Shown here: positions 51,141 to 59,974 of the stretch, one piece after another | How positions within the stretch are numbered: position 1 is the first letter of the stretch | Layout: every line of letters begins with the position of its first letter | Origin: Oleiphilus messinensis | GTDB lineage: Bacteria; Pseudomonadota; Gammaproteobacteria; Pseudomonadales; Oleiphilaceae | DNA: 64,000 nt | Direction: 5' to 3' | NCBI RefSeq assembly: GCF_002162375.1 | Contig: NZ_CP021425.1 | Coordinates: forward strand, 3,046,766-3,110,765 | Position numbers and translations under genes: made by a program | Notes under the pieces: generated by a model | Database searches by the model: none | Told to the model about the DNA's origin: nothing | Seen by the model: only the letters and a program-made list of their open reading frames with translations

Positions 51141-51734
51141 ATGCGTACGTTATGTATTCTGTTTTTCCTCGTCCCCCACACCGTGTTAGCTCTAACCGAC
51201 ACCCAGTTGTCGCAACAGACTCAATCCATTCCTTTGGAAACCGAACTGCGCTTGAAGCGCCTCGAATGGATCGAAGTCAAACCAGATGGAACGCTGGGAA
51301 CGGATGACAGTGGCCTTGCCCGTTCCACCAGCCGGTTATTGAGACTGAAATATAATCATACGATCTCAGAGCGCGACATGTTGGTCTGTATATTCTCCCA
51401 GATCGAGGAAGCACGATTGAAATCTCGAACGGATTTATCGTTGTATGATGTCAAAAGTTGCGTCAAAGGGTTGGGATATCGCACAGCAGGATTCAAGTTT
51501 ACAGCTCACGATTTCCGTGAATCGGCAAATTCCCCTGAATTTCAGAACTTGCTCCCGGCGATAATCCAATTGAAAGAAAAACGCGCGATATTTTCATTAT
51601 TGACCGGAGCAGACGAGCACTATCTATACGTTCTCCATCCTTTTGCTGGGGAATTAAGGCTGTCTTATCAAGAGTATCTCTCCAGAATAAAACGCAACTT
51701 CATATTCGGCATTATCCCCCAAACAACCCCTTAG
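51141..51734 (+). CDS. Secreted C39-peptidase-like protein lacking catalytic residues
   Basis: About 197 residues from the ATG at 51141, which begins a clear signal peptide (MRTLCILFFLVPHTVLA); an upstream TTG at 51099 would add 14. The mature part follows the C39-like peptidase outline: SRLLRLKYNHTISERDMLVC, LSLYDVKSCVKGLGYRTAGF, LPAIIQLKEKRAIFSLL and YLYVLHPFAGELRLSYQEYL. At the places where the Cys, His and Asp of the triad stand in active members, this protein has no Cys (ARSTSRLL), no His (RAIFSLL) and His for Asp (LHPFAG). It is therefore probably a non-catalytic binding protein. It converges on a 2OG-Fe oxygenase gene. Confidence 0.65.
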   Translation: MRTLCILFFLVPHTVLALTDTQLSQQTQSIPLETELRLKRLEWIEVKPDGTLGTDDSGLARSTSRLLRLKYNHTISERDMLVCIFSQIEEARLKSRTDLSLYDVKSCVKGLGYRTAGFKFTAHDFRESANSPEFQNLLPAIIQLKEKRAIFSLLTGADEHYLYVLHPFAGELRLSYQEYLSRIKRNFIFGIIPQTTP

Positions 51735-51736
51735 GC

Positions 51737-52282
51737 TTATGGATTCCTCCTAAACATTACATCTGTGCGAACCGCGTATTTAGTGCCAGATAATACGGCA
51801 CAACCTTCATGGAGCAGTTCATGTTTGAAAATGGCTGCTCTTCCTGTTTGAGGTGGTATTTTAAAATCTCGAAAGTCTGTTTCACCCCCCTCAAATCCGT
51901 CATTAAGATAGATAATAAGAGACAGAAAACTTCTCAATGCTCCAGATTCATAGGGAAAATCCTTGTGTAATCTGAAAAGTTGCCGTGGTTCGTAGCGATA
52001 AAACCTGAATCGTTCGTTGAGCCCGACGGGTTGCCATCCCTGAATTGTAAGGGTGAGCTGACTTTTTAACCGAAGCCACATATCTTGCGCCAAGTCCGGA
52101 TCGTCTATTATAACGCGCTTGTTGTTTCTGATTTCTCTCGCCAGTATTGGCTTTCCACCTGAGATAATAAACGAATCTTCGTAACCTGCACTTTCTGAGC
52201 GGGCAACGAATACACGACACTCCTCATCGCTCAGAAAGCGATCCAGTACCTGGGTCTCGCTGGATTTCATCACGTTGTCCAT
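51737..52282 (-). CDS. 2-oxoglutarate-Fe(II) oxygenase, prolyl-4-hydroxylase-like
   Basis: About 181 residues from the ATG at 52282 (an ATG at 52270 is the alternative; upstream starts to 52351 have no binding site). The double-stranded beta-helix shows the iron site HKD (His-x-Asp) in LFRLHKDFP, the distal His in HELLHEGC and the oxoglutarate Arg in AVRTDVMFR. FLSLIIYLNDGFEGGETDFR is the classic P4H segment. The enzyme would hydroxylate a protein side chain or small molecule. No signal peptide. It ends two bases from the converging C39-like gene. Confidence 0.9.
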   Translation of the reverse strand: MDNVMKSSETQVLDRFLSDEECRVFVARSESAGYEDSFIISGGKPILAREIRNNKRVIIDDPDLAQDMWLRLKSQLTLTIQGWQPVGLNERFRFYRYEPRQLFRLHKDFPYESGALRSFLSLIIYLNDGFEGGETDFRDFKIPPQTGRAAIFKHELLHEGCAVLSGTKYAVRTDVMFRRNP

Positions 52283-52667
52283 CAAATTGTTCTTTAAGTT
52301 TAAATCGCCTATTGCGATATGTTTGTACTTGAAAATGAAGTGCCTCTTCAAAGCGATAGAGCGGCATAAAGTAGAGGGATTCGCAATAACGTTGTTTATG
52401 CTTTATTTTCTATTTTTGGGTCAATGGGTCAATGGGTTGTCTGTTCTCAAAAGTTTTTAATGTTGCCAATTGGAAACGTGTAAGTTGTTGTTTTTACGAG
52501 TAATGCATTTTAAATAAGCGATTCCCGTTTCAACAATGCAACTACACCATCCGATGAATTAACCATAAAAATTCTTATATCGTTGTATTTTAACAATAAA
52601 ATAGCTTTTGGCAGGCGATTTGTACTGGTGCATATGAACCAGATATTTTAAGGAAAGGTTTATAATT
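52283..52667. other. Intergenic region upstream of EF-hand lipoprotein
   Basis: These 385 AT-rich bases contain a possible 41-codon membrane ORF at 52335-52460 (MKCLFKAIERHKVEGFAITL...) without a ribosome binding site, and two tandem GGGTCAAT copies (52418-52433) inside it. Nothing else was seen; it is probably promoter DNA for both flanks. Confidence 0.45.
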
Positions 52668-53153
52668 ATGAAAAAGTCTTACGCTATTGTGATCGCGTTT
52701 TTATTGAGTGTAATGGTTGGCTGTGCCCAGGAAACAGCACAACAGCAAGTGGATCGGGTTAATGAAGAACAGGTTCAAACGAATGAACAGGAAGATACAG
52801 ATTCAGCATTGGAGGGGGTGCAAACTTCAGTGATCGGGCAAACCATTCAGCGTACCCGGAGTGAAAGTGATTATGTAACTGAAGCAGAAATGGGCGACGC
52901 TGGTGCGATGGATAGCGCGAACGAATCTTTGGAAAAACAGCTCGAAAAACCACTTGAAAAAGCATTCGCGTATCTTGATGCCAACAACGATAAAGCATTA
53001 TCTCTTGCCGAGTCAGAGCCCAATCAAATTATCAATCAGCACTTTGAGAAGATCGATTTGGATACCAATGGTTCAATCAGCCTTGCCGAGTTCATTCAGT
53101 ATACGACTGAACCAACCTCTGCCGGTGCATATACCGATACTTATCATCAATAA
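52668..53153 (+). CDS. EF-hand lipoprotein
   Basis: A 161-residue lipoprotein (lipobox VMVGC, Cys near 19). A long Gln/Glu-rich linker (AQQQVDRVNEEQVQTNEQED) leads to two EF-hand calcium sites: DANNDKALSLAE (about 103-114) and DLDTNGSISLAEF (about 134-145), the second a textbook D-x-D-x-N-G-x-I-x-x-x-E loop. The protein should bind Ca2+ at the envelope. The ribosome binding site AAGGAAAGG sits just upstream of the ATG. No enzymatic part was seen. It has an isolated transcription unit followed by a 7-bp hairpin at 53196-53211. Confidence 0.9.
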   Translation: MKKSYAIVIAFLLSVMVGCAQETAQQQVDRVNEEQVQTNEQEDTDSALEGVQTSVIGQTIQRTRSESDYVTEAEMGDAGAMDSANESLEKQLEKPLEKAFAYLDANNDKALSLAESEPNQIINQHFEKIDLDTNGSISLAEFIQYTTEPTSAGAYTDTYHQ

Positions 53154-53195
53154 TTAACCACGTCCAGACTTAATTATTTCCTGGCGCAACATCAG

Positions 53196-53211
53196 AGCGG
53201 CATGTGCCGCT
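53196..53211. terminator. Short hairpin after EF-hand lipoprotein
   Basis: AGCGGCA / TGCCGCT (53196-53202 / 53205-53211) with a two-base loop, so the inner pairs must open. There is no T-run. It is possibly a weak terminator. Confidence 0.35.
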
Positions 53212-53446
53212 TGGTGTTCTCATAAAGTCGCCCTCCTTAGTAAGTGCTCCCGCTCTGTGGACGAGTTTTTGCGCAGATTTAGGCTATTATTATAGCCAAC
53301 TCGTTATTTTAAATGAGATCCCCTTTTGGAATACTGTATAAATTCTCCCACGAGAAAAGGTTTATAAAACTTGACATCCCAAGCCTGGCGATGTCAACTC
53401 TCCCCTCTTCTTAAAATCGTTATTTTGTAATTTCCGCGAAAGATAC

Positions 53447-54235
53447 ATGAAAACCAGAACCTTGATTCTCAACATTGTGATGGCTGCTGAAGTTAAAACG
53501 CTGTCAATACAGGACATCATTTCAGTCTGTGAACTGTTTGACGTTAAGGCTAATAGCGTCCGCGTTAATGTACAACGACTCACATCAGATAGGTTGCTCA
53601 GTTGTGTTCACAGGGGGCTGTATCAACTCGGGCCGGCGGCAAAATTGATGGCAAACCAGTTATCTGAATGGCGCAATGCTTTGCAACGAATCGTACCATG
53701 GCGTGGCGACTGGTTAGGGGTTCACTGTGGTTCTCTAGGGCGAACAGATCGAAAAGCATTGAAGAATCGAGAGCGAGCGCTGTTCCTGAACGGGTTCAAA
53801 GAACTCGATAGATCACTTTACATTCGGCCAAATAATCTGATAGGCGGATTGGACACTGTAAAAATACGTCTGGAATCCATGGGGCTGGAAAATGGCGCCA
53901 TACACTTGAAAATTTCCGATTTCGAGCCTGCGGTCAAGTCTGGTATTCCAGGGCTGTGGAATTTTTCCGACCTGAACAGCGGATACACAAAATCGACGAC
54001 CACATTGCAAAACTGGTTAAACCAATACGAAAGTCTGGAGATACAGGAAGCCGCAAGGCAATCTTTTATGCTCGGCAATGAAGCAATAAGACAAATGATT
54101 TATGACCCTTTGCTGCCCGAAGAATGGATTAATGGTACTGCACGACAGGCATTTATCGAAATATTGAAAGAGTTCGATAATACCGGACATTCGATATGGC
54201 GAACTGTACTCGAGAATGCGGAAGTGACTACTTGA
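53447..54235 (+). CDS. PaaX-like transcriptional regulator
   Basis: A 262-residue regulator. The N-terminal winged helix (about 5-65) reads LSIQDIISVCELFDVKANSV, RVNVQRLTSDRLLSCVHRGL, followed by a PaaX-type central domain (WRGDWLGVHCGSLGRTDRKA; LKNRERALFLNGFKELDRSL; LYIRPNNLIGGLDTVK) and a helical C-terminus with DPLLPEEWI. PaaX represses phenylacetate genes until phenylacetyl-CoA binds; paralogues control other aromatic or acyl-CoA pathways. No phenylacetate genes are nearby, though a crotonase lies 1.9 kb away. Its stop codon falls inside a three-copy TGACTACT repeat. Confidence 0.85.
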   Translation: MKTRTLILNIVMAAEVKTLSIQDIISVCELFDVKANSVRVNVQRLTSDRLLSCVHRGLYQLGPAAKLMANQLSEWRNALQRIVPWRGDWLGVHCGSLGRTDRKALKNRERALFLNGFKELDRSLYIRPNNLIGGLDTVKIRLESMGLENGAIHLKISDFEPAVKSGIPGLWNFSDLNSGYTKSTTTLQNWLNQYESLEIQEAARQSFMLGNEAIRQMIYDPLLPEEWINGTARQAFIEILKEFDNTGHSIWRTVLENAEVTT

Positions 54236-54248
54236 CTACTTGACTACT
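54225..54248. repeat. TGACTACT tandem repeat, three copies, spanning a stop codon
   Basis: Three perfect 8-bp units at the 3' end of the PaaX-like gene; the TGA stop lies in the second unit (54233-54235). Since 8 is not a multiple of 3, gain or loss of a unit shifts the frame, but the unit itself supplies TGA in several frames. Confidence 0.85.
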
Positions 54249-54255
54249 GCCCCCG

Positions 54256-55977
54256 TTATTCAGCTTCAGGCTTGTCCAATTGCGCTAAACTAGTGCTGTA
54301 ACGGTTTTCAAATGCTTTAGCCGGCATTGCTTGAGCAACAATATTGCCTTGTATCCGATCTATTTTCAGCATTTTACAACAGGCTAACTGAGCTGGTGTC
54401 TCGACGCACTCCGCGACGACTTCGTAGCCCAGGGTTTTGGCAAATTGATTAATCGCCTTTAACAGATTTGAATTACTGGTGGGGTCGAAGATGGTATCAA
54501 TAAAAGTTTTATCAATCTTCAGGATACTGATTGGAAAGCTTTCCAGGTGCGCCAAGGATGAATAGCCCCGGCCAAAATTATCCAAGGCAAGTTTTACGCC
54601 CAGTTTGTCCAACTCGCTTAAAAGTTCCCGTGCTTTCGCACTGGAATGAATGGATTGTTCCACTAATTCAAGTTCGAGTCGATCTGGTGGCACCCGATGT
54701 TTTATCAACGCATTTTTAATGCTCCGTAACAACGCGGGTTGGCTCAGTTGTGCTGTCGATAGATTGAGACTGAGAGAAAGCGGCAAACCTAATTGGTCAT
54801 AGCGTCCAAGCCAATCCATGAACTGCAAACAGGCTTGATCAATCACCCAGTCACCGATGGCATTGATCACACCATTTTGTTCAGCAATCGGGATAAAATC
54901 CAAAGGAGACAACAGCCCTTTTTTCGGGTGGTTCCAGCGGATAAGCGCTTCTATTCCGATAATTCGAGAATCGAGATAACTGATTTGAGGCTGGTAATAT
55001 AATTCAAACTGGTTAGATTCAATCGCCTGACTGAGCTCTTTTTCTAACCCCTCCCTCTGGCTAATCGCTGATTGGGTTTTGCGGGAATACCACATCACCT
55101 GATTGCGGCCTCTTTGCTTCGCCTTGTACATCGCCTCATCCGCACATTTCATCAGTTGTACTGAATCAATCGCACAATCCGGAAAGGTTGCAACGCCTAC
55201 ACTGGTTGATAAATTTAGCTGTTTTCCATTGATGTTAAACGTCGGGGAAAACGCAGAGACGATGCGTTCTGTTAAATGACGGATATTGTCCAGACAGGAT
55301 ATTTCGCTAATCAAGATAACAAATTCATCCCCCCCCAAGCGGCAAAGCAAATCGGCTTCTCTCACTGTTTCCTTCAGGCGAGCAGCAACCTCTTGTAACA
55401 CTTGATCACCCGTGCTGTGGCCGTAGGTATCGTTGATTTCCTTGAATTTATCGAGGTCGAGAAAAATAAGGGCTAGCTGGTTTTGCTGTCGTTTGGCAAT
55501 CGAGATGGCATTAGCTAGGCTTAAATCAAACATATACCGATTGGCGAGAGTCGTCAGGGAGTCAACCAACGCGAGCTCACGTAATTGCGCTTGATGCTCC
55601 AAGAGTTGGTTCTGAACTTTGAGACGTTCTTTGACGTGCAGGATACAACGGATAATACGTGATGGTTTGAGTTCATCGGTCTCGATAAAGTCCTGGGCAC
55701 CTGCTTCGATACAACGTAAGGCGTAACCATCATCTTGTTGTTCGCTCAGGATTATAATCGGTGGGCCGACAATGTTGTGACTGCGCAGTAGCGTCAGCTT
55801 ATCCAGAGGTTGTTCAATTGCGAGAAAGAGTAAATCAACCTGATTTTCAGCGATAAGCTCTATTGCTGCTTTCACGGTATTGCACTCGATTAGCGCTGTA
55901 ACATGCTCAGAACACGCGAGCATGGTACTCAACGAAGCTTGACCGGTGTTATCATCGCGGATCAATAGAATTCTCAT
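54256..55977 (-). CDS. Receiver-GGDEF-EAL protein with degenerate receiver
   Basis: About 573 residues from the ATG at 55977. An N-terminal receiver-like domain (1-118) keeps the acidic pair (LIRDDN) but has Ala where the phospho-Asp should be (LLFLAIEQP), so it probably cannot be phosphorylated normally. The GGDEF domain is intact (CRLGGDEFVILIS, near 214), implying diguanylate cyclase activity, and the EAL domain has IGIEALIRWNHP near 342, with DNFGRGYSSLAHL and the ExVE motif ELVEQSIHS. It may make or degrade c-di-GMP depending on the signal. It is convergent with the PaaX-like gene, 20 bases away. Confidence 0.93.
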   Translation of the reverse strand: MRILLIRDDNTGQASLSTMLACSEHVTALIECNTVKAAIELIAENQVDLLFLAIEQPLDKLTLLRSHNIVGPPIIILSEQQDDGYALRCIEAGAQDFIETDELKPSRIIRCILHVKERLKVQNQLLEHQAQLRELALVDSLTTLANRYMFDLSLANAISIAKRQQNQLALIFLDLDKFKEINDTYGHSTGDQVLQEVAARLKETVREADLLCRLGGDEFVILISEISCLDNIRHLTERIVSAFSPTFNINGKQLNLSTSVGVATFPDCAIDSVQLMKCADEAMYKAKQRGRNQVMWYSRKTQSAISQREGLEKELSQAIESNQFELYYQPQISYLDSRIIGIEALIRWNHPKKGLLSPLDFIPIAEQNGVINAIGDWVIDQACLQFMDWLGRYDQLGLPLSLSLNLSTAQLSQPALLRSIKNALIKHRVPPDRLELELVEQSIHSSAKARELLSELDKLGVKLALDNFGRGYSSLAHLESFPISILKIDKTFIDTIFDPTSNSNLLKAINQFAKTLGYEVVAECVETPAQLACCKMLKIDRIQGNIVAQAMPAKAFENRYSTSLAQLDKPEAE

Positions 55978-56099
55978 AGGAATCCATACCAAATAAATGA
56001 GTCATACAGGACTCTTACCCTATAAATTTAGCATAATGATCACAATTTAACCTGTTTGATGTATTCATATCGCATCAAATTAACCGGAGGGCCAAAGTT

Positions 56100-56849
56100 A
56101 TGGCTAAAGTGGTAACCTGCTTAGCGGATGACATTCTTACCATTACGATCAATCGTCCAGAATTGCGTAACTGTGTAGACGGCCCCACAGCGCTATTACT
56201 CGCAGAAGCATTTGAGCAATTTGAAAAGGATGATAGTGCAAAAGTCGCAATTTTGACCGGTTCAGGCGGTCACTTCTGTGCCGGCGCGGATTTAAAAGCA
56301 ATTGCAAGCGAAAACCCGGAATCAGCTAATCGGCTTGATTCCGAGGGCCATGGGCCGATGGGACCAAGCCGGATGCGCTTAAGCAAACCCGTCATTGCCG
56401 CCATAAATGGTTATTGTGTCGCGGGCGGTTTGGAGCTCGCAATCTGGTGTGACCTGAGAGTTGCCTCAAAAACCGCACAACTTGGCATATTTTGTCGACG
56501 GTTTGGCGTTCCTCTGATTGATGGAGGGACTGTACGTTTACCGCGATTAATCGGAATGAGTCATGCCATGGACATGATTTTAACAGGGCGGGAAGTTGCT
56601 GCTGATGAGGCCAAACAAATGGGGCTGATTAACCGGCTGAGCAACCGGGATGACTGTTTGCCCGATGCCTGCGAACTCGCGCGGCAAATCGCACAACATC
56701 CACAAACCTGCTTGATAAATGACCGGAGGAGTGTCTACGAGCAGTGGAGTATGGATGAGAAGTCCGCACTCGAAAATGAATTCCAGCTGGGCATGAACAC
56801 AATTAGATCAGGTGAAACCGTGGCCGGAGCAAAACGATTCACAGGTTAA
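56100..56849 (+). CDS. Enoyl-CoA hydratase/isomerase family protein
   Basis: A 249-residue crotonase-fold protein. The oxyanion-hole segments HFCAGADLKAI and NGYCVAGGLELAIWCDLRVA are intact. The first catalytic Glu position is not obvious (GIFCRRFGVPLIDGGTVRLP), which is typical of the group annotated as crotonase/EchA-like with unclear reaction; it might be a hydratase, isomerase or hydrolase of acyl-CoA. The ATG has GGAGGGCC about nine bases upstream. It precedes the recombinase gene by 39 bases on the same strand, so they may be cotranscribed. Confidence 0.9.
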   Translation: MAKVVTCLADDILTITINRPELRNCVDGPTALLLAEAFEQFEKDDSAKVAILTGSGGHFCAGADLKAIASENPESANRLDSEGHGPMGPSRMRLSKPVIAAINGYCVAGGLELAIWCDLRVASKTAQLGIFCRRFGVPLIDGGTVRLPRLIGMSHAMDMILTGREVAADEAKQMGLINRLSNRDDCLPDACELARQIAQHPQTCLINDRRSVYEQWSMDEKSALENEFQLGMNTIRSGETVAGAKRFTG

Positions 56850-56888
56850 ACCCGCTCATTGGTAAAATGAAACTAACGAAGAGCCAAT

Positions 56889-58178
56889 ATGAAAATGGAT
56901 ACATTTGAAGCCGGCCCGCTATTTGATTCGCTACAAAATTTCAGGGAGGATGTAAAAGAAGGCGGATTGGGACCAAACGCAGATCTGGTGGAGCGATTTG
57001 CTCGCGTTATCCCTGAAGTGCGTCAGGACTTTGAGCAGGCAACTCGCTTCTTGTTATTATACAGCCGGAAAAGTGAAGCAACCTTTAACCGTTTTCGTAA
57101 TGAAATAGAACGGTTTTTAATATGGTCTTGGAGTAGTCCTGGTAAATCTGTCATTCAGCTGAAGCGAGCAGACATTGAAAACTATATCAATCTCTGTTGG
57201 TCTCCCCCTCCGGCCTGGATTAACACGCAAGTAGTCCCCCGCTTTGTGCTGGTCAATGGACGCCGAAGTGCGAATCGAGACTGGCGCCCCTTTACATTCA
57301 AAGTGCCTAAAGGTCAACGTAAAATGGCCTATGAACGGGGTCAGGATATCAATATTGACGTAAAGCAGTACCAAATTGGGCAATCTACTTTATTATCGAT
57401 ATTTACGGCATTGAATGTGTTTTTCAAAGATCTGTTGCTTGAAGAGTATGCAGAAACAAATTTGATACCGATCACGAAAAAACGTTGCCCCTATTTGATC
57501 AAACAGGCCGGTGCCGTAGAGGTGCAGCGATTCTCCGAATTGCAGTGGAATTTTATTCTTGAAACTGCAACTATAATGGCCAATAGTGATCCAAAGTTTG
57601 AGCGCCATTTATTCTTGATCGCGTTGCTTAAAACATTGTATTTACGGATTTCAGAGTTAGCGATCAGGCTGTCTCCCGTTACCGGTGACCCCGAGTGGAT
57701 TCCGGTTATGGAGCATTTCTGGACCAAAGATGGGTATTGGTACCTCAAAGTCTTCGGTAAAGGTCGTAAAGCCAGTTCCGTTACAGTGCCGGATACCTTA
57801 TTACCCTATATCAAGCGCTACAGAGAGCACCTGAATGTGTTTGGTCTGCCAGCACAGGGTGAAAAAATGCCCATCATCGGCAAGATAAAAGGGAAAGGCG
57901 CAATGACTGCCCGGCAACTTACCCGATTGGTGCAAGAGGTATTTGATACCGCTGTGAAACGTATGCAGGATGAAGGTTTTTTCGATGAGGCTAATGACTT
58001 AAGAAATGCAACCACGCACTGGCTACGGCATACCGGCGCTTCCCAGGATATCGACTCCCGGCCATTGAAACATCTGGCGGACGACCTGCGCCATGCATCA
58101 ATGGGTACCACCGACAAGATTTATATTCAATCGGACCTCAGAGAACGTTCGGAATCAGGCAAGCGACGAAAGGTATAA
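56889..58178 (+). CDS. Orphan tyrosine recombinase/site-specific integrase
   Basis: A 429-residue recombinase with the full catalytic set: Arg near 253 (LYLRISELA), a beta-hairpin Lys (VFGKGRKAS), HWLRHTGA near 376-383 (His-x-x-Arg), His in DDLRHASMG and nucleophile Tyr near 411 (DKIYIQ). The N-terminal half (SEATFNRFRNEIERFLIWSW) is a core-binding domain. Length and completeness imply activity. Unlike phage integrases it is flanked not by a tRNA or mobile genes but by a crotonase and a hydrolase (17 bases to the next gene). No att-like repeats were seen nearby. It may act in a housekeeping or unknown DNA rearrangement. Confidence 0.9.
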   Translation: MKMDTFEAGPLFDSLQNFREDVKEGGLGPNADLVERFARVIPEVRQDFEQATRFLLLYSRKSEATFNRFRNEIERFLIWSWSSPGKSVIQLKRADIENYINLCWSPPPAWINTQVVPRFVLVNGRRSANRDWRPFTFKVPKGQRKMAYERGQDINIDVKQYQIGQSTLLSIFTALNVFFKDLLLEEYAETNLIPITKKRCPYLIKQAGAVEVQRFSELQWNFILETATIMANSDPKFERHLFLIALLKTLYLRISELAIRLSPVTGDPEWIPVMEHFWTKDGYWYLKVFGKGRKASSVTVPDTLLPYIKRYREHLNVFGLPAQGEKMPIIGKIKGKGAMTARQLTRLVQEVFDTAVKRMQDEGFFDEANDLRNATTHWLRHTGASQDIDSRPLKHLADDLRHASMGTTDKIYIQSDLRERSESGKRRKV

Positions 58179-58195
58179 GCAAGGACTCAGATAGT

Positions 58196-59191
58196 ATGCA
58201 ATCAATGTTCAAAGCGCCCCCCTGGGCCAAAAATGCCCATCTTCAAACAATCTGGCCTTCTAAAATCAGAAAGATTGACATGCCTGAGCGGGTTACAGAA
58301 ACAATCGACCTGCCGGATGGCGATTTTCTGGACCTGACCTGGACCTCAAAAGATATTCAGCCACAACAGCCCCTTTTCTTGATACTACATGGTCTTGAGG
58401 GATCAGCGGAGTCAAACTATGCCAAGGGTATGCAAAAGGCGCTAGGCAATCGGGGCTGGGCGAGTGTGTTGATGCATTTCAGAGGCTGTTCCGGTCGTTT
58501 AAATCGTCTGGAGCGGGGTTACCATTCAGGGGAAACAGGTGATGCCCGGTTCATGATTGAATGGCTGAGGGAACAATATCCCTCGCATTTTCTGGGGGCA
58601 ATTGGCTACAGCCTCGGTGGTAATGTACTCACCAAGTATCTTGGTGAATACGGAGATGGCAGTCTACTGGATGCCGCTGCGATTGTTTCGGCACCTCTGG
58701 ATCTTGCGGCTTGTTCCCGTCGGATGCAAACCGGATTTTCCAGAAATTACCAAAACTATTTGCTTGATTCCATGAAATCAAATTTCATCAACAAATCCAG
58801 GTTCACGCAATTCGCGGATTATTCCCCACCGAGTCACGATGAAATTGCAGCCATGTCGTCATTTATCGAGTTTGATGACCGTGTGACCGCCCCGCTCCAT
58901 GGGTTCGTTGATGCAGAAGATTACTACCGACGTTGCAGTGGCAAACATTTTGTAAGTCAGATCAAAACCCGGACGCTCATGATCCACGCCCGGGATGACC
59001 CCTTCATGACAGAGGAGGTTATTCCGGATCAGTGGCAAATTCCCGATTGTGTAGACTATGAATTGAGTCAACATGGTGGCCATGTCGGCTTTCTGTTTGG
59101 CTCCCCTTGGAAGCCCCGATTCTGGCTTGAGGAACGCATACCGGAATGGATGTCACACCGATTGACACAAAATACTGCCCAATACAAATAG
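58196..59191 (+). CDS. Alpha/beta hydrolase, YheT family
   Basis: A 331-residue hydrolase. It matches the YheT/ABHD pattern closely: FKAPPWAKNAHLQTIWPS, HGLEGSAESNYAKGM, HFRGCSGRLNRLERGYHSGE, nucleophile in AIGYSLGGNVLTKYLGEYGD, the acid in HARDDPFM and the His in QHGGHVGF. Members hydrolyse esters or lipids in the cytoplasm. It follows the recombinase by 17 bases and its 3' end overlaps the convergent cobS by 39 bases. A divergent paralogue lies at 34305-35348. Confidence 0.93.
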   Translation: MQSMFKAPPWAKNAHLQTIWPSKIRKIDMPERVTETIDLPDGDFLDLTWTSKDIQPQQPLFLILHGLEGSAESNYAKGMQKALGNRGWASVLMHFRGCSGRLNRLERGYHSGETGDARFMIEWLREQYPSHFLGAIGYSLGGNVLTKYLGEYGDGSLLDAAAIVSAPLDLAACSRRMQTGFSRNYQNYLLDSMKSNFINKSRFTQFADYSPPSHDEIAAMSSFIEFDDRVTAPLHGFVDAEDYYRRCSGKHFVSQIKTRTLMIHARDDPFMTEEVIPDQWQIPDCVDYELSQHGGHVGFLFGSPWKPRFWLEERIPEWMSHRLTQNTAQYK

Positions 59192-59971
59192 TCCGGTTTC
59201 GGTGAGCTCAACCAATGCTCCGGCGGTGTCACCCGTTGTGCCACCGATCCGCGCCATGATAAGTGCGCGGTATAAGTAGAAGATCAATGCGGTGATTAAG
59301 ATTATGAGCAGCGTATGCCACTGGAATATAAAGAGCAGACAGGGTATCAGCAACAGAATCGTCAGGTTCCCCTGCGCCCTGACCTGACTATCTTCTATGA
59401 ATTTACCCATACCATTTTGGCGCACATAGGGGGTTAAGCTAAACAGGGGGACGATAATCGCCCTGGATAATACGAACGGTAATATGATCCAGGCGTACAT
59501 TTGATACGATGTCGCGAGATCCGACGAGAGTATCGCCTCCAATGCAGAAAACTTCAGCAGCAATACCGCGACAAGCGCAGCCACTGCAATGGGCCCGGAC
59601 CTGGGATCTTTCATGATTGCAAGGGTACGATCTTTTGAACCGAAGCCTCCCACCCATGCATCCATCCAGTCGGCCAAGCCATCCAGGTGCAAGGCACCCG
59701 TGACGTATATCACTAGTGCGATGCCGCAAGCTGCAACCACGGTGGGCTTGGCACCACAATAGAGAAGACCAGCACATGACACAGCTACCAGGAACCCAAT
59801 TAGCAAGCCAACGATTGGATACCACAATACTGAGGTTTGCTGTAATCGTGAATAGTTGCCCGTATTTTCAGTACAGTACTGATCGTAAACGGGAAAACGG
59901 TGCACAGGCAAACGAGTGAGCAACTGGAGTGCACACAAAAATGGCCAGAGGAAGCGGCGTTGCCAGTTCAT
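59153..59971 (-). CDS. cobS: Cobalamin synthase, adenosylcobinamide-GDP ribazoletransferase
   Basis: A 272-residue inner-membrane enzyme joining adenosylcobinamide-GDP to alpha-ribazole (or its phosphate) in the last part of cobalamin assembly. Signatures: FWYP-like (SVLWYPIVGLLIG), the catalytic ALHLDGLADWMDAWVGG, and IMKDPRSGPIAVAALVAVLL. It has about six helices. The C-terminus (GGTTGDTAGALVELTETGLF) is typical. Its gene comes last in cobT-cobC-cobS, three bases after cobC. cobU and cobQ are not in the window. Confidence 0.95.
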   Translation of the reverse strand: MNWQRRFLWPFLCALQLLTRLPVHRFPVYDQYCTENTGNYSRLQQTSVLWYPIVGLLIGFLVAVSCAGLLYCGAKPTVVAACGIALVIYVTGALHLDGLADWMDAWVGGFGSKDRTLAIMKDPRSGPIAVAALVAVLLLKFSALEAILSSDLATSYQMYAWIILPFVLSRAIIVPLFSLTPYVRQNGMGKFIEDSQVRAQGNLTILLLIPCLLFIFQWHTLLIILITALIFYLYRALIMARIGGTTGDTAGALVELTETGLFVLGSILCQSV

Positions 59972-59974
59972 TAA

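Noticed and set aside
52335-52460. Possible 41-residue membrane ORF on the plus strand
   Set aside because: No ribosome binding site and only hydrophobic composition; the AT-rich DNA makes such ORFs common by chance.
56889-58178. Prophage or genomic island carrying the recombinase
   Set aside because: No phage genes, tRNA or flanking direct repeats; neighbours are ordinary metabolic genes.
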